This document shows, in pieces, positions 1 through 9,047 of a stretch of 64,000 bases of DNA. The DNA lies in assembly GCA_002287035.1 (NCBI GenBank), contig NSKG01000002.1, positions 496,001 to 560,000 on the forward strand. Reading direction: 5' to 3'. The number at the start of each line of letters is the position of its first letter. The stretch's first letter is position 1. Both the position numbers and the translations under genes were made by a program. Below the pieces are notes generated by a model that did not search any database, was not told where the DNA came from, and worked only from the letters and a program-made list of their open reading frames with translations. The stretch comes from Pseudomonas sp. WN033. GTDB lineage: Bacteria > Pseudomonadota > Gammaproteobacteria > Pseudomonadales > Pseudomonadaceae.

Positions 1-180
1 GCCCATCCAGTTGGGTACCATCAGGATCCCTGGCCGCCGCTCACTGACCGCGTCGTCATACACCAACATGCCCTGATAGGCCTCGCCGTCAATCTCATAG
101 TCGACCCGCTCAACAACCATTGCAGCCTGCGTCATTCCAGTTACTCCCGCCATCAGCAAGGTGGTCAATATCCTTTTCAT
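1..180 (-). CDS. Dienelactone hydrolase family protein, N-terminal part only
   Basis: The gene runs off the left edge, so only the first 60 codons are visible. They encode a short hydrophobic signal-like leader (starts MKRILTTLLMAGV, then TQAA), followed by a segment ending in LMVPNWMG, a typical first strand of secreted dienelactone-hydrolase-like alpha/beta hydrolases. The catalytic Cys/Asp/His lie outside the window. The ATG is preceded by an AGGGG ribosome site. In P. aeruginosa a gene of this family sits beside htpG; here an accessory patch separates the two. Family call is moderately sure and substrate unknown. Confidence 0.6.
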   Translation of the reverse strand, partial: MKRILTTLLMAGVTGMTQAAMVVERVDYEIDGEAYQGMLVYDDAVSERRPGILMVPNWMG

Positions 181-258
181 GCTTTTCCCCTTTATCCATC
201 TGTTCATTTACAGTGCATCAAGCTTAGCAGCAGCACCACACCGGCATGGGCGCTCGGC

Positions 259-1518
259 TCATGCCGTTTGCACTCCCGTAGCGGCCAGCTCCGGGTCGTT
301 CAGCGTCAGGCTGCTCAGGGCCAATTGGCGGTCAAACAGCAAGCCGGTCTTGAGCCCGGCAACGGTACGCAATGCTTCACGCCGGGAGAGAGGCAACTGA
401 TTGGCCAGACGGAAACAGGCGTCACGCCATGCCGCATAACCAGCCCGGTCCGACTGAAACAACGGGGTCAACATGCGGCTGGCCAGTTGGTAGAAACGCA
501 AGTGACGTCGGCGCACTGCACTGTAACTGGCGAAAGCCTCGGCCAGCCCGGACTCACGCTGAACCGCAGCGGCCAGTTCCCAGCCATCGACCAGAGCCAG
601 ATTGGCACCCTGCCCCAGTTGCGGGCTCATGCCGTGCGCGGCGTCACCAATCACCACCACCCGCCCCTGATGCCATTGGCGCATGCGCACATCGGCATAC
701 ACCGCTATCGGCAACTGCTCGTGGGTTTCGATATGCGCCAGCGCAGTCCCGGTATCCGGCCAGCAATCAATCACCTGCTGCTTCCAGGCCCCCAGATCAG
801 TGGCCTGCCAGGCCGGATAATCGGCCACCTTGAGGCTCCAGAAAAAACTGCGGCAGGGCAGCTCAGTCCCTGGTTGCAGCCCACTGGGCATCAGCCCGAC
901 CATGATCCTGGCAGCGTCATAGCGCTGCAACAAAGCGGCAGGCTGGTCGAGCGGCGATGGGCTGATGTGCCAAAGAGCACCCCAGGGGTATGGCCGTATC
1001 TGCTGCTTCACCGCCAGTTGGGCACGCAGGCGCGACTGAGTGCCGTTGGCAATGATCAGACCATCGAAACCGCCAAGACGACGGCCGTCGGCCAGTTCAA
1101 GCTGCAGATGGCGCGCCCCTGGATCACCAAAGCTCTCGACTTCAGCTTCCAATTCAATCTCCACGCCGACTGCCAGGGCTTCTGCATGCAGTACCGCCAA
1201 CAGGTTGCCACGATGCACGCCCAGACCGTGGGCGCTACTGCCCAGATCGCTGTAGCGAACATCCATTACCCGTAGCCCGTCGCGACGACGGCCATCCAGC
1301 GCCTCGATCCGGGTAGCCCGGCTGGCCACCGCCGGCAACATCTGCATGCGCTCCAGCACCTCGATGCCCGATGGCTGAATCAGCAGCCCGGCCCCGCGGG
1401 CCTGCGGCTGGGCGAAACGTTCAAATAGCGTTACCCGGTGCCCTAACCGGGCCAGCATGATCCCTGTACTCAAACCTGCGGTGCCACAACCGACAATGGC
1501 GAAATGGTGATGCGACAT
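259..1518 (-). CDS. FAD-dependent monooxygenase (UbiH/salicylate-hydroxylase-like)
   Basis: A 419-residue flavoprotein of the aromatic-ring hydroxylase family, which uses FAD, NAD(P)H and O2 to hydroxylate aromatic or polyketide-like substrates. Seen: an N-terminal FAD-binding GCGTAG (residues 10-15) with an acidic strand end (LFER), and the second FAD motif GDAAHGM near residue 290, followed by PQLGQGANLAL. An in-frame upstream extension exists, but the start chosen has a strong AGGGAGGG site directly before it and begins just ahead of the Rossmann fold. It lies downstream of a broken LysR gene and an SDR gene on the same strand, which may be a small catabolic patch. The substrate cannot be told from sequence. 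Confidence 0.8.
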   Translation of the reverse strand: MSHHHFAIVGCGTAGLSTGIMLARLGHRVTLFERFAQPQARGAGLLIQPSGIEVLERMQMLPAVASRATRIEALDGRRRDGLRVMDVRYSDLGSSAHGLGVHRGNLLAVLHAEALAVGVEIELEAEVESFGDPGARHLQLELADGRRLGGFDGLIIANGTQSRLRAQLAVKQQIRPYPWGALWHISPSPLDQPAALLQRYDAARIMVGLMPSGLQPGTELPCRSFFWSLKVADYPAWQATDLGAWKQQVIDCWPDTGTALAHIETHEQLPIAVYADVRMRQWHQGRVVVIGDAAHGMSPQLGQGANLALVDGWELAAAVQRESGLAEAFASYSAVRRRHLRFYQLASRMLTPLFQSDRAGYAAWRDACFRLANQLPLSRREALRTVAGLKTGLLFDRQLALSSLTLNDPELAATGVQTA

Positions 1519-1666
1519 CCTGCCCTCCCTTGCATTTGATCGTTGCGAGCATACCCCTTCGCGGATTGCTGTAGCCAGTCTCTCGCTTGCCCTGACCACA
1601 GCCCAATGCGCTCACAAGAGCTGCAAATTCGGCGGATAAAGAATGCGATGAACAATCAACGGGTAT

Positions 1667-2619
1667 TTACGGCAGTACGAGCCCTTTGCGTTGCTCGAGC
1701 GGAAGATCGTTGCAGATGTCCAGATGCGGCTGTATCAACACCTCGAACCACTCATGGAAGACAGCCAAACGCCGCGAACGCTGACGGCGGTGTGGGTAGA
1801 GCAAGGACACTGGCATCGAAGCCGCCCGGTAGGTCGGCATGACCTCTACCAATTGGCCTGAATCCAGCAGGTGCTGGATATCGAAGCGTGGGATCTGGAT
1901 CAAACCAACCCTGCCAGGCAGCAGGCAATGTAGCTTTCAGCATTGTTCACGACTACCCGACTGGGTACGTCGAGCAGTTGCTCGCTACCATCATCGGACT
2001 GGTACTCCCAGGGCAGCTCCCTGCCTGACTTCGGCGAGGCATAGCCCACAGCCCAATGCCCGTCGAGCAACTCGGCTGGCTGCTCCGGCACTCCATGCTC
2101 GCGCAGATAGCCAGGACTCGCACAATTGATCAAGGTAATGTAACCCAGCGGTCGTACCACGAGACTGCTTTCGTGTAACGGACCAACGCGTATTGCGCAG
2201 TCCACACCTTCCTGTACCAGATCGATGACGCGATCGGTCGAGCCCAGGGTCAATTGCAGCCGGGGATAGCGGCGCAGCAGGTCGGGTAGCGCCGGCGCGA
2301 TCAAACGTCGGGCGATACGGCTGGGAGCATCAATGATGAGCCGGCCAGATACCTCGCACTGGCCGGCTCGGAACAACTGCTCGATGTCTTCCACTTCGAC
2401 CAACAAGGGCCGCACACGATCCAGCAACCGCTCACCATCAGGCGTCAACCGTACCTGGCGCGTCGTCCGGTGCAACAGGCGCACGCCCAGTTGCGCCTCC
2501 AACTGCTGGACGGCTGCGGACACCGACGCACGCGGCACCTCCAGGGCGTGGGCCGCCTTGATGAAGCTGCCCATTTCAGCCACCTGAGCGAATACTCGAT
2601 ACTGCTCAAACCTGTCCAT
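1667..2619 (-). pseudogene. LysR-family transcriptional regulator, frameshifted
   Basis: The first 239 codons encode an N-terminal winged helix-turn-helix (starts MDRFEQYRVFAQVAEMGSF; VPRASVSAAVQQLE is the recognition region) and most of the effector-binding domain. The frame then stops at 1900-1902. The next frame carries the expected C-terminus (IQIPRFDIQHLLDSGQLVEV...) down to the stop at 1667. Restoring one G in the run read on the minus strand as GGGTTGGTTTG at about 1902-1912 gives the usual AGLGLIQIP junction and an intact protein of about 317 residues. It is therefore either a recent one-base deletion or a sequencing error. As given, the product lacks the last quarter of the effector domain. 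Confidence 0.8.
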
Positions 2620-2754
2620 GCATCTGCTCTGTCAATCATCTGGAGGTTAGACCGCCAGGTCTCTCGACCCAGAAAGTCCAGCTCGGAGTCGATCGTATAC
2701 AACCAAGCCTTGCCGCATGCTTCGATCAGGCCACCTGTACGGATGCCGGCATGC

Positions 2755-3528
2755 CTACTTCGTAGTGTAGCCACCGTTGATGAGGATGGTCTGCCCGGTG
2801 ATCCACCAGCCATCGCTGACCAGATGCCGGATGAAGGGCACCACATCCTCAATTTCGGTCAGGCCGGTCTTGCTGAACGGAGACAAAGCCGCAGCGGTCT
2901 TGTGATAAGCCACGGCGTCCGCCCCCTCAGCCGGATAAAAGAACGGTGTATCCATCGGACCAGGACCGACCGCTGTCACCGAGATACCGCGAGCACCGAA
3001 CTCCTTGGCGGCCGCACGGGTGTAGTGCTCGACCGACGCCTTGGCGCCAGCATAGGCGGCATAGAACGGAGTAAAAGCACCTAGCAGCGACGTCACCACG
3101 GTGCAGACTTTGCCGTTATCGTTGAGGTTCCTGCCCGCTTCCTTTAGAAAAAAGAAGGCGCTCTTGGAATTGACTGCCGCCATCTCGTCGTATTCGGCTT
3201 CACTGATCTCGACCATCGGTTTCTTGAGCACCTTACCAACAGTGTTGATGGCGATATCTGGCTTGCCAACGGCAGCAATGGCATCGGCGAACAGTTTCTC
3301 GATAGCACCGGCCGTCGTCAGATCACCCTGCAGGGCCACAGCCTGCGCACCGCTGGCCTGGATTGCGGCGACGGTCGCGTCGGCATCGGCCTTGGACGCA
3401 GCGCTGTTGTAGTGGATCACAACGGCCTTGGCGCCCTGTGCGGCCAAATCCCGGGCGATCAGACCGCCGAGGTTCTTGGCGCCACCGGCGATGAGAACAA
3501 CTTTGTCCTGGATGGAATGGTCTGCCAT
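2755..3528 (-). CDS. SDR-family NAD(P)-dependent oxidoreductase
   Basis: A 257-residue classical short-chain dehydrogenase/reductase. Seen: a glycine-rich cofactor loop GGAKNLGG at residues 15-22 in place of the common TGxxxGIG; NTVG at 95-98 replacing NNAG; and the catalytic Ser147, Tyr159, Lys163 with Asn120. The C-terminus ends ITGQTILINGGYTTK, typical of the family. The start has an AAGGAG site six bases upstream. It is the first gene of the minus-strand patch that continues into the broken LysR gene and the monooxygenase. The cofactor loop variant resembles 3-oxoacyl-ACP-reductase-like SDRs; substrate unknown. Confidence 0.85.
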   Translation of the reverse strand: MADHSIQDKVVLIAGGAKNLGGLIARDLAAQGAKAVVIHYNSAASKADADATVAAIQASGAQAVALQGDLTTAGAIEKLFADAIAAVGKPDIAINTVGKVLKKPMVEISEAEYDEMAAVNSKSAFFFLKEAGRNLNDNGKVCTVVTSLLGAFTPFYAAYAGAKASVEHYTRAAAKEFGARGISVTAVGPGPMDTPFFYPAEGADAVAYHKTAAALSPFSKTGLTEIEDVVPFIRHLVSDGWWITGQTILINGGYTTK

Positions 3529-3680
3529 GAGAAGTCTCCTTCACGAGTCAATGGAGAATTCAGCTTAGGCGGCAATCAGCCAGGCAATAAACTGCCTGTG
3601 ACTGGATGGATCATCCAGAAAAACAGCCTAATCAGGGGTATTTTGGCAAACAAAACATGCAACTCATGAGTCATAAATGA

Positions 3681-3717
3681 CGAAAGCCCCCTGCGCAGCA
3701 GCGTCAGGGGGCTTTCG
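3681..3717 (-). terminator. Terminator hairpin downstream of htpG
   Basis: A 13-bp perfect stem (cgaaagccccctg paired with cagggggctttcg) around an 11-base loop starts 18 bases past the htpG stop. On the minus strand it is followed by only a broken run of T, so it may act with help or in both directions. Confidence 0.65.
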
Positions 3718-3734
3718 TGGGCAGGGCTAGAGAT

Positions 3735-5636
3735 TTACTTGCTCAGTTCAACCAGCAGTGCGTTGAGCCGGCGCACATAGCTGCCCGGATCCTGCAACGC
3801 TTCACCTGCTGCCAGTGCGGCCTGATCGAACAAAATCCGGGTCAGGTCGGTGAAACGCTCCTCGTCCTGCTCGGCATCGAGTTTCTCCAGCAGCGGATGG
3901 GTCGGATTGATCTCAAGGATCGGCTTGCTCTCCGGCGCTTTCTGGCCGGTGGCCTCAAGGATCTTGCGCATCTGCAGACCCATGCCGTCCTCGTTGATCA
4001 CCAGTACCGCCGGCGAGTCGGTCAGGCGGTGCGAGACCTTGACCGCATCAACATCCTCACCCAGCACGTCCTTGATGCGCTTGAGCAGATCTTCCTTGGC
4101 CTTGGCTACCTCTTCCTGGGCCTGCTTGTCTTCCTCTTCAAGCTTGCCAAGATCGAGGTCGCCGCGGGCAATATCGACGAACTGCTTGCCCTGATATTCG
4201 CTCAGGTGGCTCATCAGCCACTCGTCGATACGGTCGGTCAGCAGCAGTACCTCGATGTTCTTCTTGCGGAAGATCTCCAGGTGCGGGCTGTTCTTGACCT
4301 GGCTGTAGCGCTCGCCGGTCAAGTAGTAGATCTTGTCCTGGCCCTCGCTCATGCGCTCAAGGTAGGTATCCAGACTCACATTTTCACTGTCATCGTTGTT
4401 GGCGGTGGAAGCAAAGCGCAGCAGGCCGGCAATCTTCTCGCGGTTAGCGAAGTCTTCGGCCGGGCCCTCTTTCATCACACTGCCGAAGGCCTTCCAGAAC
4501 TCCGCGTATTTCTCCGGCTCGTTCTTGGCCAGCTTCTCCAGCATGTCCAGCACGCGTTTGGTCAGTGCCGACTTCATGCTGTCGATCGCCGGATCCTTCT
4601 GCAGGATCTCGCGCGAGACGTTGAGCGACAGATCGTTGGAGTCGACCACACCCTTGATAAAGCGCAGGTACAGCGGCAGGAACTGCTCGGCGTCATCCAT
4701 AATGAACACCCGCTGCACGTACAGCTTAAGCCCGCGCGGGGCCTCACGCTGATACAGATCGAACGGTGCCCGAGCCGGCACATACAGCAGGCTGGTGTAT
4801 TCCAGCTTGCCTTCGACCTTGTTGTGACTCCAGCTCAACGGATTCTCGAAGTCGTGGGCAACGTGCTTGTAAAACTCCTGGTACTCCTCGTCCTTGACCT
4901 CGGTCCGCGGGCGGGTCCACAGAGCGCTGGCACGGTTGACGCTTTCCCACTCGGTCTCGGCCGGCTTATCGGCCTCTTCGCCGAAATGCTGCTTCGGCAG
5001 CTCGATCGGCAAGGAGATGTGGTCGGAGTACTTCTTGATGATGCTGCGCAGGCGCCAGCCATCGGCGAACTCACTCTCGGTCGCCTTAAGGTGCAGCACA
5101 ATGCGGGTACCACGCTCGGGCTTGTCGACGGTCTCGATGGTGAACTCGCCCTCACCGCTCGACTCCCAGCGCACCCCCTCTTCGGCCTTGAGGCCGGCGC
5201 GGCGGGTGAACACCTCGACTTTGTCAGCAACGATAAAGGCGCTGTAGAAACCGACCCCGAACTGGCCGATCAGGTGTGAATCCTTTTTCTGGTCGCCAGT
5301 CAGTTGCTGCATGAACGCGGCGGTACCTGATTTGGCGATGGTGCCGAGATTCTCGATCACCTCAGCGCGCGACATGCCGATACCGTTATCTTCGATGGTC
5401 AGGGTCTTGGCAGCTTCGTCTCCGCTGATGCGAATGCGCAGGTTCGGCTCGTTTTCGAGCAGTTCCGGCTTAGCGATGGCTTCGAAACGCAGTTTGTCCG
5501 AGGCATCCGAGGCGTTGGAAATCAACTCGCGGAGAAAAATCTCCTTGTTCGAGTACATCGAATGGATCATCAGGTGCAGCAGTTGCTTCACCTCGGTCTG
5601 AAATCCAAGCGTTTCCTTATGGGCGTCCACGGTCAT
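3735..5636 (-). CDS. htpG: Molecular chaperone HtpG (Hsp90)
   Basis: A bacterial Hsp90 of 633 residues, the usual length for pseudomonads. It is an ATP-dependent dimeric cytosolic chaperone. Seen: the N-terminal GHKL ATPase elements (ELISNASDA with the ATP-contacting Glu/Asn, DNGIGM, and [11 protein letters not shown]), the middle-domain motif LNVSREILQ, and the C-terminal dimerisation region ending [12 protein letters not shown]. An in-frame TTG lies 27 bases upstream, but the ATG chosen begins [16 protein letters not shown], matching pseudomonad HtpG, and has GGAG upstream. A sigma-32 promoter lies about 60 bases before the start, so heat induction is expected. Confidence 0.98.
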   Translation of the reverse strand: MTVDAHKETLGFQTEVKQLLHLMIHSMYSNKEIFLRELISNASDASDKLRFEAIAKPELLENEPNLRIRISGDEAAKTLTIEDNGIGMSRAEVIENLGTIAKSGTAAFMQQLTGDQKKDSHLIGQFGVGFYSAFIVADKVEVFTRRAGLKAEEGVRWESSGEGEFTIETVDKPERGTRIVLHLKATESEFADGWRLRSIIKKYSDHISLPIELPKQHFGEEADKPAETEWESVNRASALWTRPRTEVKDEEYQEFYKHVAHDFENPLSWSHNKVEGKLEYTSLLYVPARAPFDLYQREAPRGLKLYVQRVFIMDDAEQFLPLYLRFIKGVVDSNDLSLNVSREILQKDPAIDSMKSALTKRVLDMLEKLAKNEPEKYAEFWKAFGSVMKEGPAEDFANREKIAGLLRFASTANNDDSENVSLDTYLERMSEGQDKIYYLTGERYSQVKNSPHLEIFRKKNIEVLLLTDRIDEWLMSHLSEYQGKQFVDIARGDLDLGKLEEEDKQAQEEVAKAKEDLLKRIKDVLGEDVDAVKVSHRLTDSPAVLVINEDGMGLQMRKILEATGQKAPESKPILEINPTHPLLEKLDAEQDEERFTDLTRILFDQAALAAGEALQDPGSYVRRLNALLVELSK

Positions 5637-5698
5637 GGCGTCAAGTTCTCCACTCAAGGTCAAATGTAGGGGCTATTGCCGCTATTGGAATGACCTAG

Positions 5699-5728
5699 TA
5701 GATGGGGCATGACTGATGACTTTTCAAG
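5699..5728 (-). promoter_or_regulatory. Heat-shock (sigma-32/RpoH) promoter of htpG
   Basis: On the minus strand the -35 box CTTGAAA (5722-5728) and the -10 box CCCCATCTA (5699-5707) are separated by 14 bases, matching the RpoH consensus CTTGAAA-N(13-15)-CCCCATNT. Transcription would start near 5691, giving a leader of about 55 bases to the htpG ATG. The -35 box overlaps the stop codon of the upstream gene at 5724. Confidence 0.85.
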
Positions 5729-6707
5729 GGCTGGACAACACCTCGAGACTACGAACATCAAGCGGATGGAAATGCAGATCGACCTGATTGGGTCCTTGAG
5801 GCAGCGCCAATACTAGTCGACGCGACTCACTGACCTCACGCAAACGGCCCTCGTAGACCCGTCCACTCCAGGTTGTCAGGCGCAGTGGCTGCCCCAGAAA
5901 AGGGGTAGGCTCATCGACCAGCCCGAGGACGCTGAAGGGTTGCCACGAACGATCCGCCATCGCCTGGCGCGCTGACTGCGCGAGTTCGGTCGTGGCTGGT
6001 TCCGGCGCTGGCTGGCGCGCCTTTTGGCCCAGTTGGCGCAGCCAGTCCGGCACAGGTACAAGAGTCGCCTCGCCGTTCAACCAGGTTGCATGTGATACCG
6101 GCAAATGCAAGTGGATGCGCACCTGCGCCGACTGCTGCCCCGGGTCGGGAATGAACTGCAGGCTCAGGCTGTATTCATCGGCAATCCGGCGCAGGCCTGG
6201 GGCCTCCAGAGCACCGGCATGCCATTGCAGGACCAGTTCCGGCCAGCCACCCTGATCGCCCGGCAACCGTTCAATCAGCGAGTCCTCCAGCAGCATCGGC
6301 ACCTGACTGAACTCAAGGCTGAGAGCCCGGCGCAGGCGCTCTCCGGAGCGCTCTTCGAAAATCAGCGTCTGTCCCTGCCAGTACACCCGCTCCGGATTGA
6401 AAGCCTGACCCAGCATCTGACCCTGGACACTGGCCTCGGGCGTTGCCATCCACTGCCCACTGATCAATGCGGCAAAACGCTCAGGCTGGTCGCGCTGCAA
6501 CAGATACAGGCCTGAGCCTGCAGCCACCAACCCCATCACCAATAGCAACCGGGGCAGCAGCTTGAAGCCACGCAGAAACAACGTCAGCCAGGGCAACAGC
6601 AGAGCCAGCACAAAAACACCGACCGATTGTCGCCAGGCCAGGCTCGCCAGCCACACCCAGGCAACCAGGGTCAGAACCATACCGGTGAGAATCAGCAGCG
6701 CATCCAT
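5724..6707 (-). CDS. Conserved membrane-anchored protein of unknown function
   Basis: A 327-residue protein that I cannot assign to a named family. The first 75 residues hold two to three hydrophobic segments (about 3-24, 28-46 and 52-70), so the N-terminus is in the inner membrane. The remaining roughly 250 residues look soluble, with a mid-region beta-rich pattern and a C-terminal segment (about 270-327: PLRLTTWSGRVYEGRL and later VDLHFHPLDVRSLEVL) that resembles a small beta-barrel fold. It begins 9 bases after the stop of a thioesterase gene and probably shares its transcript. Its last codons overlap the htpG heat-shock promoter. Confidence 0.7.
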   Translation of the reverse strand: MDALLILTGMVLTLVAWVWLASLAWRQSVGVFVLALLLPWLTLFLRGFKLLPRLLLVMGLVAAGSGLYLLQRDQPERFAALISGQWMATPEASVQGQMLGQAFNPERVYWQGQTLIFEERSGERLRRALSLEFSQVPMLLEDSLIERLPGDQGGWPELVLQWHAGALEAPGLRRIADEYSLSLQFIPDPGQQSAQVRIHLHLPVSHATWLNGEATLVPVPDWLRQLGQKARQPAPEPATTELAQSARQAMADRSWQPFSVLGLVDEPTPFLGQPLRLTTWSGRVYEGRLREVSESRRLVLALPQGPNQVDLHFHPLDVRSLEVLSSP

Positions 6708-6716
6708 GTCAGTTAC

Positions 6717-7163
6717 TCAATCCAGCTTGAAGTGGGCTCGAGCCGTGGCGATTGGCTCATTGGAGCGAGTCTGCCAGGCAGTTATCGCGACATTACCGAC
6801 CCGCCGACCCTGCCGCCAGACCTGACAGGTGGCGTAGGTATCGCGGTAGAGTCCAGCCCGCAGATAGTCAATTGAAAAGTCGATGATCTTGGGAAACGTC
6901 GGGCTGTTCATGAAAATCATCAGGTGCAGCATCGCCGCCTGCTCCATAAACCCGGCAATCACCCCGCCATGCAACGCCGGCAACACTGGGTTGCCGATAT
7001 TGTCCTTGCTGCTGGGCAACTGGAAGACCACCTCCTCACCCAGGCGCTTGACCTGCAAGCCGATCATCCGCGCATAGGGGATGACCTCCACCAGGGGGGC
7101 ATAATCGCCGGAGGTATGGGCCTCACGCACCAAAGTCTCGATTCGTGCCGCGTCCAGACTCAT
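6717..7163 (-). CDS. PaaI-family hotdog thioesterase (first of a pair)
   Basis: A 148-residue single hotdog-fold protein expected to hydrolyse acyl-CoA thioesters. Seen: the family signature with HGG at residues 65-67 (LPALHGGVIAGFME), preceded by NIGNPVLP, and the closing strand VAITAWQTRSNEPIATARAHF. Its ATG overlaps the stop of the neighbouring thioesterase by four bases (ATGA), so the two are translationally coupled and may form a heteromer, though that is only inference. Physiological substrate unknown. Confidence 0.85.
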   Translation of the reverse strand: MSLDAARIETLVREAHTSGDYAPLVEVIPYARMIGLQVKRLGEEVVFQLPSSKDNIGNPVLPALHGGVIAGFMEQAAMLHLMIFMNSPTFPKIIDFSIDYLRAGLYRDTYATCQVWRQGRRVGNVAITAWQTRSNEPIATARAHFKLD

Positions 7164-7627
7164 GCCTGCTCTCCATCGATGGCCTTGGTAAGCTGCCCCT
7201 GTTTACCGGGCTTGCCCATGCGCATAAAGGTGCCGACCACATGGGCAATCGGTTGATCACGGCTGTCCTGGTAGGCCACACCCCGGGTAAAGATCACCGT
7301 CGATGTCACACGATAGCACTCAGCAAACCCATAAATTGGCTTGCCCGGTTCTGCCGGGTGCATGTAGTCGATGCGCAGGTCCAGGGTCGGACAGATTTCG
7401 AACTCGGGCAGATAGCACACCGTGGAAATCCCACAACAGGTGTCCATCAAGGTGGTTATCGCGCCACCATGGACCATACCCGTCACCGGGTTGCCAATGA
7501 TTCCTTCGCTGTAGGGCAGTTTCAGTACCAGCCCCTGTTCATCGGCCTGCTCGACCGTCATGCCCAATGTCTGGCAGTGGCGCAACACGGATAAAAAATT
7601 GTGCGCGCGTTCTTGTATCGAACTCAT
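7160..7627 (-). CDS. PaaI-family hotdog thioesterase (second of a pair)
   Basis: A 155-residue hotdog-fold thioesterase. HGG is at residues 53-55 within IIGNPVTGMVHGGAITTLMD, the typical PaaI active-site helix; the C-terminus is rich in Lys and Gly. A longer in-frame start 42 bases upstream lacks a ribosome site. The ATG at 7627 has an AGG-containing stretch upstream and matches the usual family start (MSSIQERAHNFL). It heads a three-gene minus-strand transcript with the next thioesterase and the membrane protein. Confidence 0.85.
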   Translation of the reverse strand: MSSIQERAHNFLSVLRHCQTLGMTVEQADEQGLVLKLPYSEGIIGNPVTGMVHGGAITTLMDTCCGISTVCYLPEFEICPTLDLRIDYMHPAEPGKPIYGFAECYRVTSTVIFTRGVAYQDSRDQPIAHVVGTFMRMGKPGKQGQLTKAIDGEQA

Positions 7628-7782
7628 GGCAACGCTTGACCTGAAAATAACCGCAAATCGGCCCAGCATATTAACCAGATCGTGCCCGATACTCCAGATT
7701 TCGGCTATTCTGATGAAGCGCTAAGGAACTCTTCTGCGCAGCGCATGACTAACTTGCAGGATCAAGTAACTAGGAGAATTCG

Positions 7783-8115
7783 ATGAAAAAGCTTTGCGCA
7801 ACCGCCGTTCTGATGGCCAGCCTCGGACTTCTGGCAGCCTGTCAGAGTGAGCCGGAAGACAAGGTCGAAGATGCTCGCGAATCGGTATCCGAAGCGATGG
7901 ACAACCTCGGTGAAGCGGCGGAAAGCACCGGCGAAGCCATCGAGCAGCAAGCCGAAGAACTGATGGGCCATGAGCCCACCACTGGCGAGAGAATCCACGA
8001 GCACATGGATGAAGCCGGCGAAGCTATTGGCGATGCCTACGACAGCAGTGCCGAGTATCTCAAGGAAAAACGTGACCAGGCCAAAGAAGCCTACGAGGAC
8101 GCTATGGAAGAGTAA
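7783..8115 (+). CDS. Small acidic helical lipoprotein
   Basis: A 110-residue lipoprotein. The leader MKKLCATAVLMASLGLLAAC carries a lipobox ending at Cys20. The mature part is almost all Glu, Asp, Ala and Lys in an amphipathic helical pattern with repeated EA-containing heptads (EDARESVSEAMDNLGEA, then EEAGEAIGDAYDSS-like segments), suggesting a coiled coil in the periplasm. A good ribosome site (AGGAGAATTCG) precedes the ATG. It is a single-gene unit closed by a UUCG hairpin. No named family recognised. Confidence 0.85.
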   Translation: MKKLCATAVLMASLGLLAACQSEPEDKVEDARESVSEAMDNLGEAAESTGEAIEQQAEELMGHEPTTGERIHEHMDEAGEAIGDAYDSSAEYLKEKRDQAKEAYEDAMEE

Positions 8116-8129
8116 TCACTATCGGCTCT

Positions 8130-8153
8130 GGTACCCGGCTTCGGCCGGGTACC
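8130..8153 (+). terminator. UUCG-tetraloop hairpin after the lipoprotein gene
   Basis: A perfect 10-bp stem (ggtacccggc / gccgggtacc) closed by the very stable TTCG loop, 15 bases past the stop. No T-run follows, so it may act as a stability element as well as a terminator. It lies between convergent genes and can serve both. Confidence 0.6.
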
Positions 8154-8194
8154 GCCCTCCATTGGATCAGCCAACCAGTCTCTCCCGGCAAAAT

Positions 8195-8941
8195 TCACTC
8201 GTTCTTCTCTTGCACTGCACCGTCGCTGAACAACGTCGGGGTGAACATCATCACCTTGAGCACATCGGAATGAAACTCGCGCCGATAGAGTACCGCAACG
8301 ACGCCAGCGGTAATCAGCATATAGAGCCAGGGGTTGATGAACCAGCTCAGCGTCGCCAAGGCAAAGTAATACGAGCGCAAGCCCAGGTTGAACTCGTTGC
8401 CAGCCATCGACAGCACTCTTGCAGCCCGCTCGGCATAGGCCCGACGCTCGCTTTCATTGACACTCTTCTCCCCCAGCAGCGGTGCCGACCCCAGCAACAC
8501 CGAGGCAAAGTTGTATTGGCGCATACCCCAGGAAAAGGTAAAGAACGCGTAGACGAAGATCGCCAGCAATACCAGCAACTTCATTTCCGAAATTTCGCGA
8601 CTAACCTGAGCTACGAATGGCAATTCCTGAAGCAGGTTCTGGGCTCGATCGGTCGCACCCAGCACAGTGATCAGACCTGCCAGGATCAGCAAGGTACTGG
8701 AGGCAAAGAACGCAGTATTGCGCTCCAGGTTGCCGATCACACTGGCATCAGCTATCCGCTGCTCACGCATCAGCAGCCGAGTCATCCAATCCTTGCGGTA
8801 AAGGTGCAGCACACTGGCCAGGCAGGCGGTATCACGGCCCTTGTAATGCGCGTAGAAGGTATAGCCTACCCAGCAGAACAGGAACCACAGAAAGGCGATC
8901 AGGTTGAGCAGAACATCATCAGCTGCGGGTAATACGGGCAT
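8195..8941 (-). CDS. DUF599 family membrane protein
   Basis: A 248-residue inner-membrane protein of the DUF599 family, which has no established function. Hydrophobic segments lie at about 10-30 (LIAFLWFLFCWVGYTF), 75-95, 122-140 and 195-220. Family-typical features are the N-terminal WVGYTFYAHYK, the RKDWM stretch, and FSWGMRQYNFASVLLG with NLGLRSYYFALATLSWF in the second half. Strong AAGGAG ribosome site six bases before the ATG. It lies between htpG and braB, as remembered for P. aeruginosa. Confidence 0.85.
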   Translation of the reverse strand: MPVLPAADDVLLNLIAFLWFLFCWVGYTFYAHYKGRDTACLASVLHLYRKDWMTRLLMREQRIADASVIGNLERNTAFFASSTLLILAGLITVLGATDRAQNLLQELPFVAQVSREISEMKLLVLLAIFVYAFFTFSWGMRQYNFASVLLGSAPLLGEKSVNESERRAYAERAARVLSMAGNEFNLGLRSYYFALATLSWFINPWLYMLITAGVVAVLYRREFHSDVLKVMMFTPTLFSDGAVQEKNE

Positions 8942-9047
8942 TCCTTCTCCTTAGAGTACGCTGTCGGCCGGAACCTGATGATCAGACGACGCCTGAGCGC
9001 CGCCTGACACATATTGCAAGATCAGGCCGACAGTCTGACCGGCAGTA

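Noticed and set aside
268-1275. Plus-strand open frame opposite the FAD monooxygenase
   Set aside because: Gln/His-rich translation without a domain; the minus-strand gene carries both FAD motifs.
3717-5279. Long plus-strand open frame of about 520 codons opposite htpG
   Set aside because: It is an antisense shadow of htpG in a high-GC gene; its translation is Leu/Gln-rich with no family signature, and no ribosome site was seen.
7701-7711. CTATTCT as a stress-sigma -10 element for the small lipoprotein
   Set aside because: No supporting -35 and the match is short; it could occur by chance.
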